Shown: in pieces, positions 30,404 through 39,630 of the stretch
How positions within the stretch are numbered: position 1 is the first letter of the stretch
Layout: every line of letters starts with the position of its first letter
Assembly: GCA_019638595.1 (NCBI GenBank)
Contig: JAHBTJ010000001.1
Span: forward strand, 310,001-374,000
Length of the DNA stretch: 64,000 bases
Reading direction: 5' to 3'
Origin: Chitinophagaceae bacterium
Lineage (GTDB): Bacteria > Bacteroidota > Bacteroidia > Chitinophagales > Chitinophagaceae
Program-made: the position numbers and the translations under genes
Notes under the pieces: model-generated
Databases searched by the model: none
Seen by the model: only the letters and a program-made list of their open reading frames with translations
Told to the model about the DNA's origin: nothing

Positions 30404-31822
30404 TTATTTTCTTACACCGGTCGTTCCGCCGCCATCGAGTGTAAGGTTGACAGGCTTATTGCTTTGCCATGCGCCCCTGGTAAAATCGGGAATGTCTACC
30501 GTGCGTGATCTTTTAGCAACCGACGCCCCGCTTAAAGGCAGTATACAACTCCATGCCGCAGCATCGTATACATCCTGGTCGAGGGGAAGTCCGTTGCGCA
30601 GGCAGTCTATTAAACGCCAGTCCATAATAAAGTCCATGCCTCCGTGTCCGCCCACTTCTTTTGCAATGTCGCCAATATGTTTCACAATGGCAGGTGTATA
30701 TTTTTCATACAATCCGTCCAGCTCTTCTTTGCTGATCCATTTATGCCCGAACGCTATCTTTTCCGGGGCGGGATATTTTTGCGCAATGCCTTTTGTTCCG
30801 CTTAATAAATGAATGCGTGAATAGGGACGAATGGTGGAAACATCGTGCTGCAGCATCATCGTTTTGCCTTTATTGGTACGGATGATGGTAGTGTTCATAT
30901 TGCCACGGTAAGGTTTGTCAACAAACTCCGTAAAAAAGGAGTCGCCTGCCGCCATTTCCTTTGCCAGGTTGTTCAGCGTAAAATCATTGCCGCTCATACT
31001 TACAAGATGATCCATTTTATCTCCCCGGTTAATGTTGAGGCATTGCGCGATGGGCCCCAATCCATGTGTAGGGTACAGGTTACCGTTATGCAGGTAGTTT
31101 TGTTTCAGCCGCCACATATCGGCATATGCTTTTTTGTTGAACAGCCAGTCTTTACTAAGGTCGTGTATATAAGCGCCTTCCGCGTGAAGGAGCTCTCCGA
31201 ACAAACCGTTCCTGGCCATATTCAGGGTAAGCAGCTCAAAAAAATCATAGCAGCAGTTCTCCAGCATCATGCAATGCTTTTTGGTATTTTCCGAGGTCTC
31301 TACCAGTTGCCAGCATTCGTCTATGCTTAAGCCGGCATTTACTTCCGTAGCCGCGTGCTTGCCGTTTTTCATGGCATAAATACAAACGGGCGCATGCAGG
31401 TACCAGGGAGTGGGGGTGTATATAAGATCTACGTCGTTGCTCTCGCACAAGGCTTTCCAGCCTTCTTCCCCGCTGTATTCCTTCGCCTTCGGGCGCCCTC
31501 TTTTGTCAAGTATTTTCTGAGCGGCGGTTACCCTGTCCGGGTATTTATCGCACAACGCGGTTATTTCAAGCCCGTCTATATAGCTCAATCTTCCTACCGC
31601 GTCGCTTCCCCGCATTCCCAGGCCTATAACACCCACACGTACCACATCCAGCCTGGGTGCGGCATAACCGCACATGTTGAAACGTTGTTTTTTCTTTTCA
31701 AGCCGGGCGGAATTGGCTAATTGTTCATCGGTGGCTTCAAAGGCAAAGGAAGAGGTTCCTGCGGCCAGCGCGCCGGCGCCCAGTGAAACGCTGCGTAAAA
31801 AGCTTCTGCGATTGGTAGTCAT
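30404..31822 (-). CDS. GH109-type Gfo/Idh/MocA enzyme (alpha-N-acetylgalactosaminidase-like)
   Basis: 472 residues. Twin-arginine leader NRRSFLRSVSLGAGALAAG at 4-22. The mature protein begins near FNMCGYAAPRLDVVRVGVIGLGMRGSD, which holds the dinucleotide-binding loop GLGMRG, and later has TEVNAGLSIDECW and LENCCYDFFELL. These phrases characterise glycoside hydrolase family 109, NAD-dependent exo-alpha-N-acetylgalactosaminidases that cleave by transient oxidation at C3. Length fits the family (about 440-470). Exported as a folded protein by the Tat system. It is a single gene next to the array; the specific sugar is inferred from the family. Confidence 0.85.
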   Translation of the reverse strand: MTTNRRSFLRSVSLGAGALAAGTSSFAFEATDEQLANSARLEKKKQRFNMCGYAAPRLDVVRVGVIGLGMRGSDAVGRLSYIDGLEITALCDKYPDRVTAAQKILDKRGRPKAKEYSGEEGWKALCESNDVDLIYTPTPWYLHAPVCIYAMKNGKHAATEVNAGLSIDECWQLVETSENTKKHCMMLENCCYDFFELLTLNMARNGLFGELLHAEGAYIHDLSKDWLFNKKAYADMWRLKQNYLHNGNLYPTHGLGPIAQCLNINRGDKMDHLVSMSGNDFTLNNLAKEMAAGDSFFTEFVDKPYRGNMNTTIIRTNKGKTMMLQHDVSTIRPYSRIHLLSGTKGIAQKYPAPEKIAFGHKWISKEELDGLYEKYTPAIVKHIGDIAKEVGGHGGMDFIMDWRLIDCLRNGLPLDQDVYDAAAWSCILPLSGASVAKRSRTVDIPDFTRGAWQSNKPVNLTLDGGGTTGVRK

Positions 31823-31904
31823 AATAGCAATTTTGTTGATGAGTGCAAGATCGCCAAAATAATGCTTTGGAAATACTTCTTAACAAATTCACGCAATCGT
31901 GTGA

Positions 31905-32225
31905 TTAATGGCTGTGGGCGGTGAGCAGTGGGCAGTCAGCTATCGGCTATCAGCCGTCAGCGGTAGTTGTTTATAGTTTGTAGTTTTTTGTTTGTGGTTT
32001 GTGCGTGCAGGTTGCAGGTTTCGGGTTTATAGTTTGAAGTTTATGGTTCGGGTTGCAAGTTGCAGAGCGATGACGGGTTTAAAATTTGAAATGGAGCTCA
32101 TAGCTAAAGGCTGACAGGTTAACTATAAACTATAAACAAAAAACAATAAACCCATAACCCACAGCCCATGACCCACTGCCCATAACCCACAGCCCATAGC
32201 CCACAGCCTATAGCCTATAGCTGGC
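31905..32225. repeat. Large intergenic block of short repeated words
   Basis: Built from words such as GCTATCAGCC, GTTTATAGTTTG, GGTTGCAGGTT and, in the second half, their inverses (AACTATAAAC, CATAACCCACAGCCCATAGC, CCTATAGCCTATAGC). The two halves are roughly complementary, so the block could form a loose stem. The same vocabulary is found at 201-444 and 44555-44640. The 31823-32267 gap has no gene. Confidence 0.6.
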
Positions 32226-32267
32226 AATAAACCACAAACATTTCAAATCTTCATTGTAAATTACAAA

Positions 32268-33719
32268 ATGATCAGTCATATCACTTCTTCCTTAAAGACA
32301 ATCCTGGTATTGTTATCCATTATTTGTTTTCCTTTCCTGCTAAAGGCTCAGTCATCAGCCAAAATAAAAGTTGCCTGTGTTGGAAACAGCATTACCGAGG
32401 GCTGGCATATGCTTAACAACCCGGAAACAGATACCTACCCGGCGCAGTTGCAGCAAATGCTGGGAGACCGGTACCAGGTATTTAATTTCGGTTCGAGCGG
32501 CGCAACCGTTTTGCGTAAAGCCGATGAACCTTATATGCAGACCGACGCGTTTAAAAAAGCGATGGCAAGCGGAAGCGATATTGTGCTGATCAAACTGGGC
32601 ACTAACGACAGCAGGGCGGTAAATCGTTTTTTAATTCCCGAATACCTGCAGCAGGATTATGGAGCTTTAATAGATTCTTTCAAAACACGTAAGCCTGCTC
32701 CCCGCATTATACTTTTATTACCGGTGCCTTCTTATCTGAAAGATACCATCAAACATTCCGATAAGGTAATAACACAGCAGATCATCCCTGTAATACAACA
32801 ACTGGCATACGAAAAAAAATGCGAAGTGCTGGACCTGCATAGCTGGCTGACCGATCTGCAAAAATTATTTCCCGATTCTTTGCATCCCGATACAAAAGGA
32901 ATGAAGCTGATAGCTGAACGGGCATACGAAACGATTGTTCAGCCGGGAGTGCCGTTTGATATTTTTAAAAATATTACGGAGGAAAAGCGGCTGAGCTCCT
33001 TTTACGGGTATGAATGCGCTGATTTTACATTTAACGGGCGCGCCTGTAAGGTTGTAAAGCCAAAAACAGCCAATCCCGGAAAACAATGGATATGGCGTGC
33101 AAGATTCTGGGGGCATGAACCTCAAACCGATATCGCATTGCTTGAAAGAGGGTTTCATGTAGCTTATTGCGATGTAGCGGAACTGTTTGGGAACACCGAA
33201 GCGGTGGCTGCCTGGAACCGCTTTTACAATTATATGCTGCGGCTGGGATTAAACAAAAAAATGACGCTGGAGGGATTTAGCCGGGGAGGCGTATATGTAT
33301 ATAACTGGGCGCTGGCCAATAAGGGCAGGGTAAACTGCATATACGCCGACGCGCCGGTGCTTGATGTAAAGAGCTGGCCGGGAGGAAAAGGTAAAGGCCC
33401 CGGCAGCGCTGCCGACTGGGAGATTTTTAAGAAAGACTACCGGTTAGCCACAGACGAAGAAGCGATGGCGTTCAAGGGCAGTCCGCTTGATAAGGCGCGT
33501 GATATAGCAAAGCTGAAAATACCCTTGTTGCATGTGGTAGGCGATGCGGACGAAGTAGTACCCTTGGAAGAAAATACCGCGCCGTTCGGGCAAAAAATAA
33601 AAGCTGCCGGGGGAAATATCATGGTTATACATAAGCCCGGCGTAAAGCATCACCCGCACAGCCTGGCCAATCCCACGGTGATCGTAGATTTTATTCTGAA
33701 AGCTACCTATGGTAAATAA
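32268..33719 (+). CDS. SGNH-hydrolase / alpha-beta-hydrolase fusion esterase
   Basis: 483 residues with a signal peptide (ILVLLSIICFPFLLKAQ). Residues about 32-225 are an SGNH/GDSL esterase: VACVGNSITEGWH (block I Ser), FGSSGAT, LIKLGTNDS (block III) and PDSLHPDTKGM (block V Asp-xx-His). Residues about 235-480 are an alpha/beta hydrolase with the nucleophile elbow LEGFSRGGVYVYNWA, an acid in VVGDADEVVP and a His in GVKHHPHSL. Both active sites look complete. Such pairs deacylate plant polysaccharides or sialate in related proteins; here the two enzymes are one chain. Single gene after the repeat block. Confidence 0.88.
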   Translation: MISHITSSLKTILVLLSIICFPFLLKAQSSAKIKVACVGNSITEGWHMLNNPETDTYPAQLQQMLGDRYQVFNFGSSGATVLRKADEPYMQTDAFKKAMASGSDIVLIKLGTNDSRAVNRFLIPEYLQQDYGALIDSFKTRKPAPRIILLLPVPSYLKDTIKHSDKVITQQIIPVIQQLAYEKKCEVLDLHSWLTDLQKLFPDSLHPDTKGMKLIAERAYETIVQPGVPFDIFKNITEEKRLSSFYGYECADFTFNGRACKVVKPKTANPGKQWIWRARFWGHEPQTDIALLERGFHVAYCDVAELFGNTEAVAAWNRFYNYMLRLGLNKKMTLEGFSRGGVYVYNWALANKGRVNCIYADAPVLDVKSWPGGKGKGPGSAADWEIFKKDYRLATDEEAMAFKGSPLDKARDIAKLKIPLLHVVGDADEVVPLEENTAPFGQKIKAAGGNIMVIHKPGVKHHPHSLANPTVIVDFILKATYGK

Positions 33720-33723
33720 GTGT

Positions 33724-34299
33724 TCACAGCGGAAGCCTTATACCCGCGTTAATGAACAACGACCTTGATTTTCCTATATCAATTTGTGAAATGTTTTTCC
33801 GGATATTTGTAAGCGACCATTCGTGCGACAGCTCAACAAACACAATGGCAATATCCAGCCCAGCCCCGGCAAAAACGCCCCAGCTTGCTGTTTTAAAATC
33901 ATCTTTATCCAGGTCTTTAATGCTGGTGAGCAGGAAGGCGGAAGCCCCGCAGAATACTCTTAAGCCGATGAGTGATTTTTCATTGCCTGCCAGGTTGGCG
34001 CCAATGGAAACCGGTATCCTTATACCACTGATGTCGAAAGTAATATCCTCTTCATTGGTATCTTCTGTTATATATTCTGTGCTTTTCTTTACCCAGAAAA
34101 ATCCCGGCTCTATATAGGCTTTTTTACCAAAAGCGATAGTGCCGCCCAACTGGTATCCTGCCTTTGCTTTAAATTTACCTGTAGCGGGGTCTTTCGAAAA
34201 ATCTGTAAGGTTAATGCCCGCCGCCGGTTTAATGGCCAATTGGGCGGTTGCGGTGGCGCATACAAAAGCGAAAAACGCTAACGCGATAAAATATTTCAT
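33724..34299 (-). CDS. Outer-membrane beta-barrel protein (porin-like)
   Basis: 191 residues with a signal peptide (FIALAFFAFVCATATAQ). The mature part is an eight-stranded type barrel typical of Bacteroidota 'PorT/outer membrane beta-barrel' proteins: KPAAGINLTDFS, GYQLGGTIAFGKKAYIEPGFFWV, ISGIRIPVSIGANL, GAGLDIAIVFVELSHEWSL, and the end SRSLFINAGIRLPL. The terminal strand, finishing close to the C-terminus, suits insertion by BAM. Convergent with the esterase gene, four bases apart. Confidence 0.8.
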   Translation of the reverse strand: MKYFIALAFFAFVCATATAQLAIKPAAGINLTDFSKDPATGKFKAKAGYQLGGTIAFGKKAYIEPGFFWVKKSTEYITEDTNEEDITFDISGIRIPVSIGANLAGNEKSLIGLRVFCGASAFLLTSIKDLDKDDFKTASWGVFAGAGLDIAIVFVELSHEWSLTNIRKNISQIDIGKSRSLFINAGIRLPL

Positions 34300-34599
34300 G
34301 CGATCAGTTTTATAGGTTTTACAGACTCATACAACAGCAGGATATACATGGTATACGCATGCCTTCCTGGTAAAAAAATCAGGCAACCGGATATGGCAGA
34401 GCACAGGGATTATGATCAGTTGAATTGGATACGATTAAAAAGCGGGCCAGTTGAGGTTGAAACAACCACATATTATTCAAAAGAAATTGGATAAAAAGCT
34501 GTAAGCGTTGAACATAAGTTGAGCGGGAAAAAAGATTAAAGCAACGGCTTATTAAGATGCTGATGACAGGTAGCATTAAGCTGCAATATAAGCGAATAT
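34300..34599. other. Non-coding stretch
   Basis: About 300 bases with no gene, promoter or repeat that I can support. Confidence 0.4.
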
Positions 34600-35151
34600 T
34601 CAATAACCCGGCAGTATAAGATGGTCTATCAGTTGCTGCGGCGTATTGCAAAACAGGATCCTGTTTTCCACGTCGGTATACAAAAAACCTTCCGCTTCCA
34701 TTTTTTCAAGGTGCTGATGAAGATGATCATAATAGCCGTTTGTATTTAAAATAAAGATCTTCTTCCGGTGAATATTCAATTGGTTCCAGGTTAACATTTC
34801 AAAAAGCTCGTCCAGGGTGCCATACCCGCCCGGTAATATGGCGGCGGCATCGCATAGCTCGTACAATAGCTTTTTGCGCTGGTGCATGGTACCTGTTACA
34901 ATCAGCTTTGTAAGCCCGTTATGCTGCTGTTCCCATTCTACCAGTATTTCCGGTATTACGCCTGTTACAGTTCCATTTTCAGCCAGTGCAGCGTTGGCTA
35001 TCGCTCCCATTATACCCTTATTGCCACCTCCGTATATAATATTGATATTAGCCCTGGCAATACCGGCGCCCAGTTGTATGGCGTCCTGCATATACCGGGG
35101 ATGTAAGCCGGGTTTTGATCCGCAAAAAACGGCGATGGATCGTATGCTCAT
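34600..35151 (-). CDS. LOG-family protein (TIGR00730, cytokinin-activating phosphoribohydrolase-like)
   Basis: 183 residues from the Met at 35151 (MSIRSIAVFCGSKPGLHP); nine more codons upstream are open but this start matches the family. GGGNKGIMGAIANAAL and PGGYGTLDELFEMLTW are the two signature motifs (PGGxGTxxE) of the LOG fold, which binds nucleoside 5'-monophosphates and releases the base. Bacterial members remove ribose phosphate from modified adenines or related nucleotides. A second, longer member is encoded at 36913, on the other side of the symporter gene. Confidence 0.92.
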   Translation of the reverse strand: MSIRSIAVFCGSKPGLHPRYMQDAIQLGAGIARANINIIYGGGNKGIMGAIANAALAENGTVTGVIPEILVEWEQQHNGLTKLIVTGTMHQRKKLLYELCDAAAILPGGYGTLDELFEMLTWNQLNIHRKKIFILNTNGYYDHLHQHLEKMEAEGFLYTDVENRILFCNTPQQLIDHLILPGY

Positions 35152-35259
35152 AACAAAATTTATTCCGCAATAATACACTTCTATGGAGTTGTGCCTGTAA
35201 TATTTTTCTGTAAAGAATGATCGTTTGTTTTTATCTTTCCTCCTAAACTGTAAGCGCTT

Positions 35260-36816
35260 ATGTCTCCATGGCTGTTGTTTTCATTTGTTATAGGATATTT
35301 TGCCATCCTGTTGGGAGTGGCCTGGTATACTTCCCGCAATTCCAACAACGATACTTTTTTTATTGGTAACAAAAACAGCAACTGGATGCTGGTAGCGTTC
35401 GGCATGATCGGCACTTCGTTGTCGGGCGTAACCTTTGTAAGTGTGCCGGGGGGAGTAGGCGATGTGGCAGGCGGAGCATTTAAAGGGTTCGCCTATATGC
35501 AGGTTACCATTGGTTACCTGATAGGATATGCCGTAATAGCTTTTGTGCTGTTGCCTTTGTATTACCGGCTCAATCTTACATCTATTTACAATTACCTGCA
35601 GCAGCGTTTTGGTAATACCGCGTATAAAACCGGCGCTTTGTTTTTTATCATCAGCCGTACCGCGGGCGCTACAGCCCGGTTGTATCTTGTAATCAATATC
35701 CTCCAGTTTTTTATACTCGATAAAATGGGCGTTCCGTTTATAGTAACCACCGCTTTTATTTTATTGATGATATTGCTGTATACGTTTGAAGGAGGAGTTA
35801 AAACCATTGTGTATACCGATACGCTGCAAACCACCCTGATGATAACCGGGCTGGTAGTATGTGTGATCTATATCCTGAAGCAAATGAATATCAGCGGTGG
35901 CGAGGCGCTGAGCCTAATGAGTGAAAAAGGATACCTGACTATTTTTAATACAGATGTAAACAGTAAAGGTTTCTTTTTAAAGCAAATAATCGGCGGCGCC
36001 TTTATTACCATTGCCATGACGGGGCTCGACCAGGAAATGATGCAGAAGAACATCAGCGTAAAACGGCTGGGCGATTCTCAAAAAAATGTAATGACCATGG
36101 CGGTAATAATGGCGGGTGTTCTTTTTCTTTTTTTAATGCTGGGAGGATTGTTGTATTTATATACGCTTTCTAATGGGGGCGCTTATGCGGATATAGATGT
36201 AAATGGTACGGTAGTAAAGCAATTGCTGGTGGCCGATCCGGCTAACCCGGGCCAAACCATGAACGTAATAGGCGATAAGATGTTCCCTTCTGTTGCTATG
36301 AATTTTTTACCGCCCGCTATAGGCATCATTTTTATTATCGCGCTTATTTCAGCCCTGTTCCCCAGTGCCGACGGGGCGCTCACAGCGCTTACTTCTTCAT
36401 TTTGTATAGATATACTTGGCTTAAAACGCCGTGATGACCTGGATGAAAAAGCCAAAAAGAAAAAACGGCTTACGGTACATTTTACTTTTGCTTTTATTTT
36501 CCTGCTTTGTATCATAGGTTTTTATATCATAAACAACAATAGCATTATTGATGTTATACTCGACCTGGCAGGCTATACCTATGGACCGCTGCTGGGATTG
36601 TTTGCCTTTGGCATGTTTACAAAGCGCGTTCTTCCCGAAACCTGGGTGATCACTGCCATTTGTTTAATAACGCCCGTAGTATGTTATTTCCTCAGCAGGT
36701 ACGCTGCTGTCTTGTTCGGGGGCTTCCAGATTGGTATTGAGCTGCTCCTGCTGAACGGGCTGCTTACTTACCTGGGTTTGCTGATGATTTCAAAAAGAAG
36801 CGCTTCCACGAACTAA
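35260..36816 (+). CDS. Sodium:solute symporter (SSS family)
   Basis: 518 residues with about 13 hydrophobic helices. The N-terminal motif WLLFSFVIGYFAILLGVAWY, then GNKNSNWMLVAFGMIGTSLSGVTFVSVPGG, is the SSS signature. TGLDQEMMQKNISVK and the later SALFPSADGALTALTSSF mark helices with the sodium-site residues. The family brings in sugars, amino acids, nucleosides or sialic acid with sodium; substrate unclear. A hairpin with a short T-rich tail follows the stop (36847). Confidence 0.9.
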   Translation: MSPWLLFSFVIGYFAILLGVAWYTSRNSNNDTFFIGNKNSNWMLVAFGMIGTSLSGVTFVSVPGGVGDVAGGAFKGFAYMQVTIGYLIGYAVIAFVLLPLYYRLNLTSIYNYLQQRFGNTAYKTGALFFIISRTAGATARLYLVINILQFFILDKMGVPFIVTTAFILLMILLYTFEGGVKTIVYTDTLQTTLMITGLVVCVIYILKQMNISGGEALSLMSEKGYLTIFNTDVNSKGFFLKQIIGGAFITIAMTGLDQEMMQKNISVKRLGDSQKNVMTMAVIMAGVLFLFLMLGGLLYLYTLSNGGAYADIDVNGTVVKQLLVADPANPGQTMNVIGDKMFPSVAMNFLPPAIGIIFIIALISALFPSADGALTALTSSFCIDILGLKRRDDLDEKAKKKKRLTVHFTFAFIFLLCIIGFYIINNNSIIDVILDLAGYTYGPLLGLFAFGMFTKRVLPETWVITAICLITPVVCYFLSRYAAVLFGGFQIGIELLLLNGLLTYLGLLMISKRSASTN

Positions 36817-36846
36817 ATTTCAAAAAAATCCGTTGATATATGTTAT

Positions 36847-36869
36847 AAGCCACTGCATAGCGGTGGCTT
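36847..36869 (+). terminator. Terminator-like hairpin after the symporter gene
   Basis: AAGCCAC and GTGGCTT (seven base pairs) enclose a nine-base loop, followed by CATTTTCT. It lies 31 bases after the symporter stop. Confidence 0.6.
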
Positions 36870-36912
36870 CATTTTCTGTATCCCTGAACGATCGTATTAA
36901 ACCAATATATCT

Positions 36913-37608
36913 ATGAATGCAACAATTAATACCCTTAAAGAAAGGCACTGGAAAGAAAGCATGGCCCACAGCAGTTGGCAGATCTTTAAAATAATGGCGG
37001 AATTTGTGGATGGTTTTGAAGCGCTTTCCAAAATAGGACCCTGTATCTCTATTTTTGGATCGGCCAGAACCCTGCCCGGCACCCATTATTATGAACTGGC
37101 GGTTGAAATAAGCCGCAAGCTGGCCGAAGAAGGGTTTGGCATTATTACAGGCGGTGGGCCCGGTATTATGGAAGCGGGCAATAAAGGCGCCGTGCTGGCG
37201 AATGGAAAAAGTGTGGGACTGAACATACAGCTCCCTTTTGAGCAGCATAACAACGACTATATTGATAGAGACAAGTCGCTACATTTCGATTATTTCTTTG
37301 TAAGAAAAGTAGTTTTTACCAAGTATTCGCAAGGTTTTGTAATGATGCCGGGCGGCTTTGGTACACTGGACGAATTTTTTGAAGTAGCCACCCTGGTACA
37401 AACGGAAAAGTTCAAGCAGATGCCCATGGTGCTGGTAGGTAAAAAATACTGGCAGGGTTTAATAGCCTGGATGAAGGAAGTAATGCTGGCGGAAGGGAAT
37501 ATAAACCCCGAAGACCTGTGTTTGTTTGAAATAGCAGATACGGCGGACGAGGTAGTGAACCATATGCTGGAATATTACCGCACCCGCCAACTGGCGCCTA
37601 ACTTCTGA
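36913..37608 (+). CDS. LOG-family protein (second copy, longer)
   Basis: 231 residues. N-terminal extension of about 40 residues (TINTLKERHWKESMAHSSWQIFKIMAEFVDGFEAL), then ISIFGSARTLPGTHYYELA, TGGGPGIMEAGNKGA and MMPGGFGTLDEFFEVATLVQT, the PGGxGTxxE site of the LOG fold. This is the 'long' subfamily common in Bacteroidota, distinct from the short copy at 34600. Probable nucleotide phosphoribohydrolase; the physiological substrate is not known. Confidence 0.92.
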   Translation: MNATINTLKERHWKESMAHSSWQIFKIMAEFVDGFEALSKIGPCISIFGSARTLPGTHYYELAVEISRKLAEEGFGIITGGGPGIMEAGNKGAVLANGKSVGLNIQLPFEQHNNDYIDRDKSLHFDYFFVRKVVFTKYSQGFVMMPGGFGTLDEFFEVATLVQTEKFKQMPMVLVGKKYWQGLIAWMKEVMLAEGNINPEDLCLFEIADTADEVVNHMLEYYRTRQLAPNF

Positions 37609-37674
37609 TACCTGCTGATTATATTGCATGCATGAAGGTTTGAAAAAAAACGTTTTGCTGCCCGGTTAGTAGCA

Positions 37675-37700
37675 AATGGGCGTTTTGGATTGTACCTTTG
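37675..37700 (+). promoter_or_regulatory. Candidate promoter of the O-methyltransferase gene
   Basis: TACCTTTG at 37693-37700 matches TAnnTTTG. It ends 14 bases before the GTG start at 37715, giving a very short leader. Confidence 0.45.
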
Positions 37701-37714
37701 TATAAAGTAATGAT

Positions 37715-38353
37715 GTGGAAATACTGAATCCGCTGGCAGAGCACTATGCTGAGCAGTTTACTACACCCGACGATGATCTTTTAAAGGAAGTGGCCGCGTT
37801 TACCGTTCAAACACATCCCAAAGCGCATATGTTGAGCGGCGTGGTACAAGGCAGGCTGCTCAAATTGCTGGTTCATATGATCAACCCGCAAAATATCCTG
37901 GAGATTGGCACGTTTACCGGCTACAGCGCGCTTTGCATGGCCAAAGCGTTAAGAGCGGATGGTGAAATACATACTATAGAGCTGAGGGCGGAAGATGCCG
38001 CTTCGGCAGAAAAGTTTTTTAACAAAAGCGGCATAAAAGAAAAAATACATTTGTATGTTGGAAACGCGCTCGAAATCATTCCCCGGCTGCAAAAAGAGTG
38101 GGACCTGGTATTTATAGACGCGGACAAAGTGAGCTATACCGCTTACTACGACCTGGTGATAGACAGGGTAAGGAAAGGAGGGTATATACTGGCGGACAAT
38201 GTATTGTTTCACGGGCAGGTGCTGAACGAAAAAAAAGAAGGTAAAAACGCGAAGGCGATCCATGCCTTTAATGAATATGTAAAGAACGACAGCAGGGTTG
38301 AATGTGTTTTATTGACCGTACGCGACGGGCTGCTGCTGATCAGGAAAAAATGA
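37715..38353 (+). CDS. SAM-dependent O-methyltransferase
   Basis: 212 residues from a GTG start; no ATG is in frame nearby. SAM-binding motif LEIGTFTGYSALCMAKAL at about 62-79, acidic IELRAEDA, and the metal/catalytic Asp in LVFIDADKVSY and ILADNVLFHG, as in the catechol/caffeoyl-CoA O-methyltransferase family (Methyltransf_3). Divalent-metal dependence is expected. Followed nine bases later by the LysM glucosaminidase gene, probably in one transcript with it and hpt. Confidence 0.92.
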   Translation: MEILNPLAEHYAEQFTTPDDDLLKEVAAFTVQTHPKAHMLSGVVQGRLLKLLVHMINPQNILEIGTFTGYSALCMAKALRADGEIHTIELRAEDAASAEKFFNKSGIKEKIHLYVGNALEIIPRLQKEWDLVFIDADKVSYTAYYDLVIDRVRKGGYILADNVLFHGQVLNEKKEGKNAKAIHAFNEYVKNDSRVECVLLTVRDGLLLIRKK

Positions 38354-38362
38354 CAAATATCC

Positions 38363-39625
38363 ATGGTAAGAAAAACAATATTTGGACTGGGAGTATGCGT
38401 AGTTTTTGCATGTAATGCTGTAATGGCTCAAAATCCGGTCATTATCCAGTATATCAATACGTATAAATTACTGGCCGTACAGGAAATGCAGCGAACCGGT
38501 GTGCCGGCTTCCATTAAGCTGGCGCAGGGTATTCTTGAAACCCAGGCCGGGCAAAGCGACCTGGTAATGCGTTCTAACAATCACTTTGGTATAAAATGCA
38601 AAACAGCCTGGGCCGGCAGCAAGGTATACCACGATGACGATGAAAAGGGAGAGTGCTTCAGGGCTTATCCCTCCGCGATAGATTCTTACCGCGACCATTC
38701 CGATTTTTTGAAGAACAGCCAGCGGTACGCCTTTCTTTTTCATATCAACCCCGAACATTATAAAGAATGGGCAAAGGGATTAAAGAAAGCGGGGTATGCC
38801 ACCAATCCCAAATACTGGCAGCAACTGGTAAAGTACATCGAAGATTATGATTTGAACCTGTTTACACTGGTTGCCCTGGGCAAACGAAAAATGCAGGATG
38901 AAGATAAGATGTATGCCGTTTCTGACAATGTGAAGCCCGCTATTGTTACTACCGGAAGTGGTAGTATAAGTGCAGCAGGCGCCGCCGTTAGCCAGCCCGT
39001 AACAATGATAAGGCAGGCGGAACCTGTAAAAGTAAAATATCCCGAAGGAGAATTTAAGATCAACGATACAAAGGTAATAGTAGCAAGTGCGGGTACTCCT
39101 TTGCTCGCTTTGGCGGAACAATACAACATTCGTTACAGGCACCTGCTGGATTTTAATGATATTGACGAAAGCGAAGATATTATTCGCAATGACCAGTTGA
39201 TCTTTCTGCAGCGCAAAAGAAAACAGGGAGCTACCGCTTTTCATGTGGTGCTGAAAGACGAAAAGTTATACGATATAGCGCAGGCGGAAGGAATACGGTT
39301 GGAGCATTTGCTGGAATACAACCGTTTGCAGGCAGGGCAGGAACCCATGCCCGGGCAAAAGATATATTTGCAGAAAGAAGCGGGCGCCCTGGCTTTTGAA
39401 GCAGGCGAAAGCATAATGCTGGTGAATGACCTGGCGCAATTGCAGCCTGTGGCAGAGCAGGAAGAAATGCCCGCCGTGGCCGTAAAGCATATTGTACAAA
39501 GCAAAGAAACCTTGTACAGCATTGCCCGTAAATATGAAGTGGAAGTAGCCCGGATCAGGGCATGGAACAGGCTGCAGAAAGATGACCTGCGTATAGGGCA
39601 GGAGCTGCTGATCTACAAAAATTGA
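38363..39625 (+). CDS. Secreted glucosaminidase (GH73) with LysM repeats
   Basis: 420 residues with a signal peptide (FGLGVCVVFACNAVMAQ). Residues about 30-175 form a GH73 glucosaminidase domain: SIKLAQGILETQAGQSDL (Glu of the active site), NNHFGIKCK, YPSAIDSYRDHSDFL and AKGLKKAGYATNPKYWQQL. Three LysM-like modules follow at about 240-285, 290-340 and 372-420; the last reads VKHIVQSKETLYSIARKYEVEVARIRAWN. It cuts glycan chains of peptidoglycan in the periplasm or outside. The stop TGA overlaps the region just before the hpt gene. Confidence 0.93.
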   Translation: MVRKTIFGLGVCVVFACNAVMAQNPVIIQYINTYKLLAVQEMQRTGVPASIKLAQGILETQAGQSDLVMRSNNHFGIKCKTAWAGSKVYHDDDEKGECFRAYPSAIDSYRDHSDFLKNSQRYAFLFHINPEHYKEWAKGLKKAGYATNPKYWQQLVKYIEDYDLNLFTLVALGKRKMQDEDKMYAVSDNVKPAIVTTGSGSISAAGAAVSQPVTMIRQAEPVKVKYPEGEFKINDTKVIVASAGTPLLALAEQYNIRYRHLLDFNDIDESEDIIRNDQLIFLQRKRKQGATAFHVVLKDEKLYDIAQAEGIRLEHLLEYNRLQAGQEPMPGQKIYLQKEAGALAFEAGESIMLVNDLAQLQPVAEQEEMPAVAVKHIVQSKETLYSIARKYEVEVARIRAWNRLQKDDLRIGQELLIYKN

Positions 39626-39630
39626 CGTGT

